From contig CALVLO010000012.1 of assembly GCA_944338265.1 (NCBI GenBank), positions 1-15,849 on the forward strand: a stretch of DNA of 15,849 nt. The letters are read 5' to 3'. Shown here piece by piece: positions 1-7,298 of this stretch. The position numbers and the translations under genes are program-made. The first letter of the stretch is position 1. The number at the start of each line of letters is the position of its first letter. The notes under the pieces were generated by a model, which had not been told where the DNA came from, ran no database searches, and saw nothing but the letters and a program-made list of their open reading frames with translations. This stretch comes from an uncultured Clostridia bacterium. GTDB taxonomy: Bacteria > Bacillota > Clostridia > Christensenellales > Borkfalkiaceae.

Positions 1-546
1 ACGTGGTGGATCCGTCAGTCCATCACCCGCGCCATCGCCGATCAGGCGCGCACCATCCGCATCCCCGTGCACATGGTAGAGACCATCAACAAGCTCACCC
101 GCGTCTCGCGCATGCTCTTGCAGGAGAACGGGCGCGAGCCCACGCCGGAAGAGATCGCCGCGGCGATGGGGGTGGAAGTCGCCAAAGTGCGCGAGATCCA
201 AAAGATCGCCCAAGATCCCGTCTCGCTCGAAACGCCCATCGGCGAGGAGGAGGATTCCCACCTCGGCGACTTCATCGAAGACGACAAGACGCAGACGCCC
301 GGCGATTCGGTGGCGTTCATCATGCTCAAAGAGCAGCTTTTGGGCGTTCTGGATACGCTCACCCCGCGCGAGGAGAAGGTGCTGCGCCTGCGCTACGGCA
401 TCGATGACGGCAAGCCCCGCACCCTCGAGGAGGTGGGGCGCGAGTTCAACGTCACCCGCGAGCGCATCCGCCAGATCGAGGCGAAGGCGCTCAGAAAGCT
501 CCGTCACCCCAGCCGCAGCAAGAAGCTCAAAGACTTCCTCGACTGA
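1..546 (+). CDS. rpoD: RNA polymerase primary sigma factor, C-terminal part (5' end outside window)
   Basis: This is the housekeeping sigma-70/SigA subunit that directs RNA polymerase to -35/-10 promoters. The reading frame is open from base 1, so the N-terminal part lies upstream; 181 residues are visible. They begin in the end of region 2.4 (TWWIRQSITRAIADQARTIR), then region 3 (IPVHMVETINKL), the region 3.2 segment DPVSLETPIGEEEDSHLGDF near residues 72-91, and the region 4 helix-turn-helix (TLEEVGREFNVTRERIRQIE, about 141-160) that contacts the -35 element. The ending KLRHPSRSKKLKDFLD is typical of primary rather than alternative sigma factors. The stop TGA shares one base with the trmK start (TGATG), suggesting translational coupling. 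The order rpoD-trmK-nif3 is common in Firmicutes. Identification is very secure. Confidence 0.97.
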   Translation, partial: TWWIRQSITRAIADQARTIRIPVHMVETINKLTRVSRMLLQENGREPTPEEIAAAMGVEVAKVREIQKIAQDPVSLETPIGEEEDSHLGDFIEDDKTQTPGDSVAFIMLKEQLLGVLDTLTPREEKVLRLRYGIDDGKPRTLEEVGREFNVTRERIRQIEAKALRKLRHPSRSKKLKDFLD

Positions 547-1202
547 TGGGGCGCATCGAGGTCATCTGCGCCCATCTGCCCGCTTGCCGCGTGTTTGCGG
601 ACGTGGGGTGCGATCACGGCTACTGCACGCAATATGCCCTGCGGCGCGGGTTGTGCGAGCGCGCCTATCCGTGCGACGTGAGCGCCGCCTGCCTGAAAAA
701 GGCGGAGACGCTGCTTGCGGAAGAGATCGCCGCGGGCAGGTGCTTTCCCGTCTGCTGCGACGGGCTCGACGGGCTGCCCGAACCGCCCGACTGCGTGCTC
801 ATCGCGGGCATGGGTGGGGCGGAGATCGTCTCCATCCTCGCGCGGCTTTCCCGCCTTCCGGAGAAGTTCGTCTTGCAGCCCATGAAAAACAGCGAAAAAG
901 TGCGCGCCTTCCTTGTGGAGCGGGGCGCGGGCATCGGGCGGGATATGACCTTCCGCGACGGAAAGTTTTACGATATCATCACGGGCACGCGGGAGGGCGG
1001 CACGCGCTATTCCGCGTTCGAGCTGCGCTACGGGCGGGATAACCTCCTTGCGCCCACGCCCGCATTTTTTGCAAAGCTTGCCAAGGATGTTGCGACCGTG
1101 CGCCGCGCGCTGCGTGCGGCGGAGGGGACGCGGCGGGAGGGTCTTTTATCCCGCCTGCATGAATTGGAGGAAATTTACGATGCAGTTGAAGAACGTCTAT
1201 GA
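546..1202 (+). CDS. trmK: tRNA (adenine22-N1)-methyltransferase, TrmK family
   Basis: This 218-residue protein is a SAM-dependent methyltransferase of the TrmK family, which makes m1A at position 22 of tRNAs in Gram-positive bacteria. The SAM-binding start VFADVGCDHGYCTQYAL lies near residues 16-32. The family's IAGMGGAEIV motif follows near residue 86, then the LQPMKNSEKVRAFL stretch and DGKFYDIITG. The C-terminal third is helical and charged, as in the family. The ATG overlaps the rpoD stop by one base and no clear Shine-Dalgarno site precedes it, so initiation probably depends on coupling to rpoD translation. Its 3' end overlaps the Nif3 gene by 23 bases. Function is assigned by family motifs and by the conserved position after rpoD. 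Confidence 0.92.
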   Translation: MGRIEVICAHLPACRVFADVGCDHGYCTQYALRRGLCERAYPCDVSAACLKKAETLLAEEIAAGRCFPVCCDGLDGLPEPPDCVLIAGMGGAEIVSILARLSRLPEKFVLQPMKNSEKVRAFLVERGAGIGRDMTFRDGKFYDIITGTREGGTRYSAFELRYGRDNLLAPTPAFFAKLAKDVATVRRALRAAEGTRREGLLSRLHELEEIYDAVEERL

Positions 1203-1947
1203 GGCGGTGGATGCGCTTGCGCCCTTCCGCCTGAGCAAAGAATACTGCGAACGGTACGGGTTTCACGATAACAGCGGCGTCATTTTGGATTGCGGCGGCG
1301 AGGTGCGGGGCGTCTTGTGCTCGCTCGATCTCTCCGCGCGCGCCGTGGAGGAGGCAAAGCGGGCGGGGGCGAACGTCATCGTCACGCACCATCCCGCCAT
1401 CTTCTATCCCGTCGCCTCGTTCACGGCGGAGGAGCCCGTCTTGCAGGCGGCAATGGCGGGGATCTCCGTCATCTCCGCCCACCTCAACCTCGATGCGGCG
1501 CAGGGCGGCATCGACGAGGAGCTCATGCTCGGGCTGGGCGGCGGCGCCTGCGAGGTGATGCACGCGCTCTCGGAGGGCGGCTACGGCAGGGTGTACGATG
1601 TGCCCGAAGAGACGCTTTCCGCCTTTACGGCGCGCATCAAGGCGCGCTTTGCGACGGAGCGCGTTACGGTGTACGGCGACCGCCCCGTCAGGCGCGTTGC
1701 AAGTTTTTGCGGCGCGGGGCTGGATGAGAGCACCGTCGCCTTTGCAAAGAGCCGCGGCGCAGATACCGTCGTCTCTTCGGATGGCAAGCATCATCTCATC
1801 GCCGCGCTTGCGGAGGCAGGCATGAACGCCGTTCTGCTCACGCACTATGCCGCGGAAGTGTACGGCTTTGTCCGCTTTGCGGAAAATCTCAAACAAAAAA
1901 TCAAGGGGGCGCCCGTCAGCGTATTTGTAGACGAGCGCCTGATGTAA
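1180..1947 (+). CDS. Nif3-like dinuclear metal center protein (DUF34)
   Basis: This 255-residue protein belongs to the NIF3/DUF34 family, toroidal proteins that bind two metal ions. The biochemical role is unsettled; GTP cyclohydrolase I type 2 is a common but doubtful label. Metal-site motifs are visible: VTHHPAIF (residues 68-75), SAHLNLDAAQGG (99-110), and near the C-terminus SSDGKHH (199-205) and THYAAE (221-226), where the family usually has a GH.E-type site. The start chosen is the ATG at 1180, preceded by GGAGG at 1166-1170. An upstream in-frame ATG at 1048 would add 44 arginine-rich residues that are only trmK read in another frame. It is a short family member without the extra insert domain seen in the longer (about 370-residue) homologs. 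The stop codon is embedded in the Shine-Dalgarno of the next gene. Confidence 0.9.
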   Translation: MQLKNVYEAVDALAPFRLSKEYCERYGFHDNSGVILDCGGEVRGVLCSLDLSARAVEEAKRAGANVIVTHHPAIFYPVASFTAEEPVLQAAMAGISVISAHLNLDAAQGGIDEELMLGLGGGACEVMHALSEGGYGRVYDVPEETLSAFTARIKARFATERVTVYGDRPVRRVASFCGAGLDESTVAFAKSRGADTVVSSDGKHHLIAALAEAGMNAVLLTHYAAEVYGFVRFAENLKQKIKGAPVSVFVDERLM

Positions 1948-1956
1948 GGAGTTCTT

Positions 1957-2658
1957 ATGGCGGTTTTACAGCAACTTTTGGAGTATCAGAAGGTGGATGC
2001 GGAGCTTCTCGGCATCGAGCAGTCGGTGGCGGGCAGCGAGGAACGCAAAAAGTTCACGCAGGCGAAAAAGTTTATGGAGAGCGCGCGCGAGCGGTTGGAT
2101 GCGCAGGATAAGCGCGCCGTCGAACTCAGGCGCCTGCGCGATGACCTTGCCCAACGCGCCGAGGAGATCGGGCGGCAGATCGCCGAATATGCGGATATCG
2201 ACGAGATGGTCAGCGAAGAGGGCGGCGACGTCTCCTTCTACAAGAAGAACGCACAGGCGCTTTTGGAGCGGCTGCGCGCCGTCAAGGGGGAGCTCACCAA
2301 GCTCACAGCCGATATTTCCGCGGCGGCGGAGGAGTACGACCGCCTCAAAAAGCAGACCATCGCCATGCAAAAACAGGGCGAGGAGTACAGCAAGAAGTTT
2401 AAGGAGCTGAAAAATTCCCGCGCCGCCGAGGCGGACGAGATCGCCAAAAAGCTCAAGGCGCTCGCCAAGGAGATCCCCGCCGAGTTCATGGAAAAATATC
2501 TGCAAAAGCGCAAGGAGAAGATCTTCCCCGTGCTCGTGCCCCTCACGGGGGACAGGTGCATCTGCGGCATGGACTTTCCGCTCGCGCAGCAGGGGAAGCT
2601 CGCGGGGGGGAACGTCGTCGAATGCGAGCACTGCCGCCGCTTCGTGTATAAGGCGTAA
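1957..2658 (+). CDS. Coiled-coil protein with C-terminal C4 zinc ribbon (zf-RING_7/CT398-like)
   Basis: This 233-residue protein has a long, charged helical region (about residues 5-190, rich in Lys, Glu, Arg and Ala) predicted to form a coiled-coil hairpin. A C-terminal zinc ribbon follows, with cysteines at 201, 203, 223 and 226. The architecture matches the family that includes Chlamydia CT398 and Helicobacter CdsZ, whose general cell function is poorly defined; proposed roles include scaffold-like partners of other complexes. The first cysteine pair reads C-x-C-G rather than the usual C-x-x-C. The gene sits directly after nif3, an arrangement seen in many bacteria. AAGGAG at 1946-1951 overlaps the nif3 stop and sets the start. 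The family call is firm but the function remains unknown. Confidence 0.82.
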   Translation: MAVLQQLLEYQKVDAELLGIEQSVAGSEERKKFTQAKKFMESARERLDAQDKRAVELRRLRDDLAQRAEEIGRQIAEYADIDEMVSEEGGDVSFYKKNAQALLERLRAVKGELTKLTADISAAAEEYDRLKKQTIAMQKQGEEYSKKFKELKNSRAAEADEIAKKLKALAKEIPAEFMEKYLQKRKEKIFPVLVPLTGDRCICGMDFPLAQQGKLAGGNVVECEHCRRFVYKA

Positions 2659-2693
2659 CCACATTTTTGCGGGCGGGCGCATAGGATGAGGGT

Positions 2694-3695
2694 ATGCAAA
2701 GTACGCTCGCCGTCGTCTCGCTCAAAAACATCCAAAGCAATCTTCTCGCCATTCGCCGCATCGCCCGCGCGCCCGTCATCGCCGTCGTCAAGGATGATGC
2801 CTACGGGCACGGTGCCGTTGCCGTTGCGGAGGCGCTCGCGGACATGGTAGCCATGTTTGCCGTCTCCACCGTGGAGGAGGGCGCCCGCCTCGTGCATGCG
2901 GGCATCCGAAAGGACGTGCTCGTCCTCACCCCGCCGCTCACGCGGGAAGAGGGGATGCGCGCCCGTGCGCTCGGGCTCGTCCTCACGCTTTCCTCCTTTC
3001 CCGTGTTGCGCGTTCTGCGGCATGCGGGCAGAGGGGTGCGCGCCCACCTCGCCGTGAATACGGGCATGAACCGCTACGGCTTTTCCCCGAGCGAGGTGGA
3101 AAGAGCCTTGGATCTGGCTTCTTCGGGCGGCATTGCGGTGGAGGGCGTGTTTTCCCACTTGTATCTTCCGGAAGACGGCGCCGCACGCGCCGCGCAGGAG
3201 GCGGCATTCCGCCGCGCCTGCGCCACGGTGCGGGCACGGTTCCCCTTCGCGATGCGCCATCTTGCGGCGTCGGGCGGGATCGCCTGCGGCGCAGACGCGC
3301 TCGACAGCGTGCGGGCGGGGCTCTCCCTCTACGGCTATCTGCCCGAGGGCGTGCGCGCCCCGGTGCGGCTGCATCCCGCCATGAAGGTGTATGCCGCCGT
3401 CTCGCACTGCGGCACGCTGTACGGCGGGGGCGTCGGGTATGCCGCCGCCGCGCGGGCATATCCCTCCCTCTACACGCTGCGGGCGGGATACGGCGACGGA
3501 TTTTTCCGTGCGGGCGGCATCGGCGCGGAGGGCAAACTTTGCATGGATGCCTGCGTTTGCGCGGGGGAAAAGCCCTTCGCGGGGAGGGTGTGTATTCTCT
3601 CGGACGCGGCGGCGTATGCGCGTGCGCACGCGACTTCGGCATACGAGGTGCTCGTGCGCATCGGCAAGGGAGCGGAAAAACGGTATGTACGATAA
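2694..3695 (+). CDS. alr: Alanine racemase (PLP-dependent)
   Basis: This enzyme interconverts L- and D-alanine and supplies D-Ala for peptidoglycan. The protein has 333 residues, somewhat shorter than the usual 360-390. The N-terminal PLP barrel is clear: AVVKDDAYGHG (residues 30-40) carries the cofactor lysine K33. VNTGMNRYGF (121-130), the FSHL segment and the phosphate-side VRAGLSLYGYL near 197 follow. The C-terminal domain has the probable catalytic tyrosine Y249 in GVGYA, the AGYGDGF motif, and LCMDA (282-286). The Gln usual after CMD is Ala here, and Asp replaces Ala after the PLP lysine, so the protein is diverged but keeps the essential residues. A 35-base gap precedes it, with a purine-rich AGGATGAGGG before ATG. 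It overlaps the next gene by 11 bases. Confidence 0.9.
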   Translation: MQSTLAVVSLKNIQSNLLAIRRIARAPVIAVVKDDAYGHGAVAVAEALADMVAMFAVSTVEEGARLVHAGIRKDVLVLTPPLTREEGMRARALGLVLTLSSFPVLRVLRHAGRGVRAHLAVNTGMNRYGFSPSEVERALDLASSGGIAVEGVFSHLYLPEDGAARAAQEAAFRRACATVRARFPFAMRHLAASGGIACGADALDSVRAGLSLYGYLPEGVRAPVRLHPAMKVYAAVSHCGTLYGGGVGYAAAARAYPSLYTLRAGYGDGFFRAGGIGAEGKLCMDACVCAGEKPFAGRVCILSDAAAYARAHATSAYEVLVRIGKGAEKRYVR

Positions 3696-4281
3696 GGCAA
3701 CGCTGCGCGCCTGTTTTCGGAAGGTGCGTGCCGCGGCGAAAAATCAAGAGGCGGAGGCGCGCATGCTGGAGGTGCTTTGCCGTTCGCCCTATTGGGCGGC
3801 GGAGCGGTTCTTTCTCTATCATGCGATCGGCACGGAGGCGGAGACGCGGCACATCATCGCGGCGCTGCTTGCGGCGGGGAAGCGCGTCTTTCTGCCCCGC
3901 ATCTGCGGGCGCGAGATGGCAGCCGTGCCCTATACGGGCGTGCTCGCGGCGGGCGCATACAACATCCCCGCCCCGCCGGAGGGGGAGGATTCTCCCTGCG
4001 ACGTCGCCATCGCGCCGCTGCTTGCGGTAGACGGCGAGGGCTATCGTCTCGGCTATGGCGGCGGATTCTATGATAGGTACTTTGCAAGCCATCCCGCCGT
4101 AAAGCGGGTGGGGCTGTGCTTTGCGGCGCAGCGGACGGACAAGCTCCCGCACGGAAAGCACGATGTCCCGCTTCAAGCCGTGATCACGGAGGAGGGCGTC
4201 TTTTCGCTTGGCGCCTTGCCCGTGCGTGGAAGCGCGGAAGGAAAAGAAAAACGGGGGATCCCCATGGAGGAAACATGTTAA
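3685..4281 (+). CDS. 5-formyltetrahydrofolate cyclo-ligase (MTHFS)
   Basis: This enzyme converts 5-formyl-THF to 5,10-methenyl-THF with ATP, returning the stored folate form to the one-carbon pool. The protein has 198 residues, the normal family size. The hallmark nucleotide-binding loop GYRLGYGGGFYDRYF spans about residues 119-133. It is preceded by DVAIAPLLAVD and followed by LPHGKHDVPLQAVITEEGV, both family features. The chosen ATG at 3685 lies inside the 3' end of alr (11-base overlap), and GGCAAGGGAGCGG just upstream supplies the ribosome site. An in-frame ATG at 3391 would add 98 residues that are only alr in another frame. The C-terminal 15 residues are charged and not conserved. The stop overlaps the start region of the next gene (ATG at 4275). 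Confidence 0.92.
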   Translation: MYDKATLRACFRKVRAAAKNQEAEARMLEVLCRSPYWAAERFFLYHAIGTEAETRHIIAALLAAGKRVFLPRICGREMAAVPYTGVLAAGAYNIPAPPEGEDSPCDVAIAPLLAVDGEGYRLGYGGGFYDRYFASHPAVKRVGLCFAAQRTDKLPHGKHDVPLQAVITEEGVFSLGALPVRGSAEGKEKRGIPMEETC

Positions 4282-4970
4282 ACGAAGGACCGAAAAAGCA
4301 AAAGGTGCGCAAACCGGACAATGCGTGGCGGCGCTTCCTGCGCGTTCAGAAGGTGTGCTTGCTGCGCGCGGTCACGCCCTGCATGATGTATCTCTTTATG
4401 AGCCTTCTCGCGTTCGCGCTGCAGGCGATCTCCGACGGGGTCGCCGTTTACGAGATCGTCTTGGGGAGCCTCTGCATTGCGGGGGGCGCGGCGTTCAACG
4501 CCCAGCTTGCTTACAGCTACGGCAAATTGCACTTCGATAGCTATCTCACGGGCTGTCTGCACCGCCAAAACGTGCGCATGGGCATCGCCTCGGGCGGCGA
4601 TCACCGCCCCGAGCAGGAATACCGCCCGTGGAAGGGCTTCCTCATCGGCTTTTATGTGGGGCTGCCCGTGCTTATCTTCGGCACGCTCGCCATCTTCCGC
4701 GCCACTTGGGCGTGGGCGGAGGTGCTGCTCGATATGTTTGCGGCGTGGGCGATCCTTCCCATTCAGTGGCACCGCGGGCTGAAGTTCCCGGGCGAGAACG
4801 ATTGGGCGTACCCGCCGGTCTCGGGCGGATGGTCGCTGCTCTCCTTGCTGCTCCCCATTCTCGTGACGGGTGTGTTCTATATCGTCGGCGCGTATTGCGA
4901 GAAGCGGCGCAAGCAGGCGGAGAGCCGCCGCGCCGAGGAGATCGCCTCCGTAACGGAGAAAAAGAAGTGA
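4275..4970 (+). CDS. Unrecognised multi-pass membrane protein
   Basis: No family is recognised. The 231-residue protein has a basic N-terminus (KKQKVRKPDNAWRR). About five hydrophobic segments follow, near residues 33-51, 57-72, 111-131, 135-155 and 184-206. Between the second and third is a polar loop rich in His, Arg and Glu (HRQNVRMGIASGGDHRPEQEYRPW). The C-terminus is strongly charged (EKRRKQAESRRAEEIASVTEKKK), so it is probably cytoplasmic. The ATG at 4275 has GGAGG at 4266-4270 and overlaps the 5-FCL stop by seven bases. Its own stop overlaps the rsmD GTG start (GTGA). The tight overlaps on both sides and consistent codon use argue that it is real and co-expressed with folate and rRNA-modification genes. 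Those neighbours do not reveal its job. Confidence 0.8.
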   Translation: MLNEGPKKQKVRKPDNAWRRFLRVQKVCLLRAVTPCMMYLFMSLLAFALQAISDGVAVYEIVLGSLCIAGGAAFNAQLAYSYGKLHFDSYLTGCLHRQNVRMGIASGGDHRPEQEYRPWKGFLIGFYVGLPVLIFGTLAIFRATWAWAEVLLDMFAAWAILPIQWHRGLKFPGENDWAYPPVSGGWSLLSLLLPILVTGVFYIVGAYCEKRRKQAESRRAEEIASVTEKKK

Positions 4971-5500
4971 GGATCGTTGCAGGAAAACATCGCGGCAGGG
5001 TGCTTGCGCAGTTTGCGGGCACCGCGGTGCGCCCCACGCCGGACAGGGTGAAGGAATCGCTCTTTCAGATCCTTGCGCCGCGGCTCGTCGGCGCGCGGGT
5101 GCTCGATCTGTTTGCGGGCAGCGGCGCGCTCGGGCTCGAGAGCCTCTCGCGCGGGGCGAGCGAGGCGGTCTTCAACGATATTTCGCGCGAAAACCTCGCC
5201 ATCCTGCGCAAAAATCTTGCAGCGCTCCGCGAGGAGGCGCTTGTGACCAACCTCGATTACCGCGTCTGCCTCGCGCAGGCGGCGGGGCAGTTCGATCTCA
5301 TCTTCTGCGATCCGCCCTATCGGATGGACGTTGCGGCGGAGATCTTGGAGATGATCGCGCGGCACGATCGTTTGGCTGAGGGCGGCGTCGTCGTGTACGA
5401 GAGCGAGCGGGAGGAGGCTGCTCCCGCAGGCTGGATACGCTGCGATCTGAGAAGGTACGGGCGGACGAAGATCGCCCTGTTTGAAAGGAGCGGGATATGA
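4967..5500 (+). CDS. rsmD: 16S rRNA (guanine966-N2)-methyltransferase RsmD
   Basis: This enzyme methylates G966 of 16S rRNA in the small subunit using SAM. The 177-residue protein has the family opening MRIVAGKHRGRVL, then RPTPDRVKESLFQIL (22-36), the SAM motif VLDLFAGSGALGLESLSRGA (45-64) and the catalytic DPPY (115-118) that defines N2-guanine/N6-adenine methyltransferases. The start is GTG at 4967: it overlaps the previous stop as GTGA, has GGAG at 4955-4958, and begins exactly where the family alignment begins. A longer in-frame ORF upstream is the previous gene in another frame. The stop overlaps the coaD ATG by four bases (ATGA). The rsmD-coaD pair is a classic Firmicutes arrangement (ylbH-coaD in Bacillus). 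Confidence 0.95.
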   Translation: MRIVAGKHRGRVLAQFAGTAVRPTPDRVKESLFQILAPRLVGARVLDLFAGSGALGLESLSRGASEAVFNDISRENLAILRKNLAALREEALVTNLDYRVCLAQAAGQFDLIFCDPPYRMDVAAEILEMIARHDRLAEGGVVVYESEREEAAPAGWIRCDLRRYGRTKIALFERSGI

Positions 5501-5976
5501 AGAAGTGTGTGTTCGCGGGGACGTTCGATCCCTTTACCGTCGGGCATGAGGACACGGTGAAAAAGTGCCTCGCGCTCTTCGACGAGGTCGTTATCGCCGT
5601 GGCGGAAAACAAGCAGAAGCAGTGCATGTTCTCCGCGCGGGAGCGGGAGGAGATGATCTCCGCCGTCTTTGCGGGGGAGAAGCGGGTGCGCGTCCTTTGC
5701 TGGGACGGGGTCATCGTCGATCTTCTCAAAAGAGAGAAGACGCCCTTCTATGTGCGGGGCATCCGCAACACGGTGGATTTTGAGTACGAGAACGCCGATT
5801 TTTACGCGAGCCGCGATCTGGATGCGGGGCTCATCACGCTGTATATCCCCGCCGAGCAGCAGCACCTGCATGTGAGTTCCACGCTCGTAAAAAATTGCAT
5901 CGCCTTCGGAAAGCCGTACAGGGAGTATGTGCCCGCGGCGGTGTATGCGTTGATCGGGAAAAGAGGAGAAGTATAA
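5497..5976 (+). CDS. coaD: Phosphopantetheine adenylyltransferase (CoA synthesis)
   Basis: CoaD joins 4'-phosphopantetheine and ATP to give dephospho-CoA, the penultimate step of CoA synthesis. The 159-residue length is exactly that of the family. The nucleotidyltransferase motif AGTFDPFTVGH (residues 7-17) contains the T/SxGH signature. YVRGIRNTVDFEYE holds the conserved substrate-binding arginine region, and HVSSTLVKN corresponds to the ISSSxVR ATP-binding signature, with small changes (V for I, T for S, K for R). The protein starts with ATG overlapping the rsmD stop, preceded by AAAGGAG. The TAA stop shares one base with the DAHP synthase ATG (TAATG), suggesting translational coupling into aromatic synthesis. 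Confidence 0.96.
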   Translation: MKKCVFAGTFDPFTVGHEDTVKKCLALFDEVVIAVAENKQKQCMFSAREREEMISAVFAGEKRVRVLCWDGVIVDLLKREKTPFYVRGIRNTVDFEYENADFYASRDLDAGLITLYIPAEQQHLHVSSTLVKNCIAFGKPYREYVPAAVYALIGKRGEV

Positions 5977-7001
5977 TGTTTGAACGTCAGATCGCGATCC
6001 CTTCTTCGGAGGAGATCGTACAGGAATTGCCCCTTCCCAAGCCGCTCGCCAAGATCAAAGCTTCGCGCGATGCGCTCGCCAAGGACGTCATTGCCGGCAG
6101 GAGCGAAAAACTCCTCGTCATCGTCGGTCCGTGTTCCGCGCACGAGGCGGCACCCGTCTTGGAGTATGTGCGGCGGCTGGGCAGGCTCAACGAGCGCGTA
6201 AAGGAGAAGCTCGTGCTCATCCCGCGCATCTATACCAACAAGCCGCGCACCAAGGGCGTGGGTTATAAGGGCATGTTCTCGCAGCCCGATCCCGAAAACC
6301 GCGAAAATATCTTAAAGGGCATCTACGCCATCCGCGATCTGCACATCAAAGCCATCGAAGAGTCGGGGCTTTCGGCGGCGGACGAGATGCTCTATCCCGA
6401 AAATTACGCCTATGTGGAGGATTTGCTCACCTACATCGCCGTGGGGGCGCGTTCGAGCGAAAATCAGCTCCACAGGCTCGTTTCGAGCGGCATCGAACTG
6501 CCCGTCGGCATCAAAAATCCCACGGGCGGGAGCATCCCCGTCACCCTCAATTCGGTGTACGCGGCGCAGAGCCCGCAGGTGTTCATGTACCATAACTATC
6601 AGGTCGCCACGGGCGGCAACGAGTATGCGCACGTTGTGCTGCGCGGGCGCGTCGATCACTACGGCAACGATATTCCCAATTACCATTACGAGACGGTGAT
6701 GCAGGTCTTCGAGGGCTATCACAAGTCGGAAGAGCTGAAAAATCCCGCCGTCGTCATCGATGCCAATCACTCCAATTCCAAAAAGCAGTACCGCCAGCAG
6801 GTGCGCATCGTCGAGGAAGTGCTGCAAAACCGCACCTACGATGCCGATTTCAAGCGCATCGTCAAAGGATTTATGATCGAGAGCTTTCTCGAAGAGGGCA
6901 GCCAAAAGCACGATATCGTCTTCGGCAAGTCCATCACCGATCCCTGCCTCGGGTGGGAGGAGACGGAGAGGCTGATCCTCGATATTGCGGACAAGGCGTA
7001 G
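5976..7001 (+). CDS. Class I 3-deoxy-7-phosphoheptulonate (DAHP) synthase, AroG/F/H type
   Basis: This enzyme condenses phosphoenolpyruvate and erythrose-4-phosphate, the first step of the shikimate pathway. The 341-residue protein aligns along its length with the E. coli-type class I alpha enzymes. Visible motifs are VGPCSAHEAAPVLEY (C53, metal ligand), KPRTKGVGYKG (89-99), GARSSENQLHR, GIKNPTGG (178-185, PEP-site lysine K180), IDANHSNSKKQ (H265, metal ligand), IESFLEEG and FGKSITDPCLGW. Together these supply the expected Cys, His, Glu and Asp metal set. The start is ATG at 5976 with GAGGAG upstream; longer in-frame extensions are coaD in another frame. Which aromatic amino acid inhibits it cannot be read from the sequence. 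A tandem repeat starts right at its TAG stop. The matching transketolase, which makes erythrose-4-phosphate, is encoded at the far end of the window. Confidence 0.95.
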   Translation: MFERQIAIPSSEEIVQELPLPKPLAKIKASRDALAKDVIAGRSEKLLVIVGPCSAHEAAPVLEYVRRLGRLNERVKEKLVLIPRIYTNKPRTKGVGYKGMFSQPDPENRENILKGIYAIRDLHIKAIEESGLSAADEMLYPENYAYVEDLLTYIAVGARSSENQLHRLVSSGIELPVGIKNPTGGSIPVTLNSVYAAQSPQVFMYHNYQVATGGNEYAHVVLRGRVDHYGNDIPNYHYETVMQVFEGYHKSEELKNPAVVIDANHSNSKKQYRQQVRIVEEVLQNRTYDADFKRIVKGFMIESFLEEGSQKHDIVFGKSITDPCLGWEETERLILDIADKA

Positions 7002-7155
7002 CCGCCGCATACTTGCGGCGCAATGCTTTGTCGCGCTGCGGCGATCCTCCCTGTCCCTTCGGGACATCCCCCCTTAAAACAAGTGTTAAAGGGGGCTATG
7101 GGAGAGCTCCCTCACGCTCCGCGTCTTGCTTGCAACGCTGCGGCGGCATACATTT
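7001..7155. repeat. Non-coding repeat unit, copy 1 of a tandem pair (period 143)
   Basis: This copy fills the space just after the DAHP synthase stop. Bases 7013-7155 match copy 2 (7156-7298) at a fixed offset of 143, with four differences (7015, 7025, 7048, 7129). The edges carry an inverted repeat: GCCGCCGCA at 7001-7009 and its exact complement TGCGGCGGC at 7139-7147. Inside are nested hairpins: GTCCC-TTC-GGGAC (7053-7065), a C-run/G-run stem with CCCCCTT at 7069-7075 and AAGGGGG at 7089-7095, and GGGAG-AG-CTCCC (7100-7111). The 143-base period is not a multiple of three, so any frame shifts between copies, which argues against coding. The structure resembles a small MITE-like or REP-like dispersed element. 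Copy number elsewhere in the genome is unknown. Confidence 0.88.
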
Positions 7156-7298
7156 TTACGGCGCAATACTTTGTCGCGCTGCGGCGATCCCCCCTGTCCC
7201 TTCGGGACATCCCCCCTTAAAACAAGTGTTAAAGGGGGCTATGGGAGAGCTCCCTCACGCTCCGCGTCTTGTTTGCAACGCTGCGGCGGCATACATTT
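7156..7298. repeat. Non-coding repeat unit, copy 2 of the tandem pair
   Basis: This copy is 143 bases long with about 97 percent identity to copy 1. It repeats the same hairpins: GTCCC-TTC-GGGAC at 7196-7208, the C-run/G-run stem at 7212-7238, and GGGAG-AG-CTCCC at 7243-7254. The terminal TGCGGCGGC is at 7282-7290. Its left edge has an ATTTTTA insertion relative to the left edge of copy 1, so the two outer ends are not identical. After 7298 the remaining 57 bases to the pheA start hold only the AGGAGGG ribosome site at 7344-7350. I see no T-box, leader peptide with a Phe run, or promoter there. Confidence 0.88.

Noticed and set aside
1048..1179. Longer N-terminus for the Nif3-like protein
   Set aside because: The extension is Arg/Cys-rich, overlaps trmK in another frame and precedes a good GGAGG-ATG start at 1180.
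7001..7298. CRISPR array
   Set aside because: Only two long direct copies without spacers or short regular repeats; no cas genes nearby.
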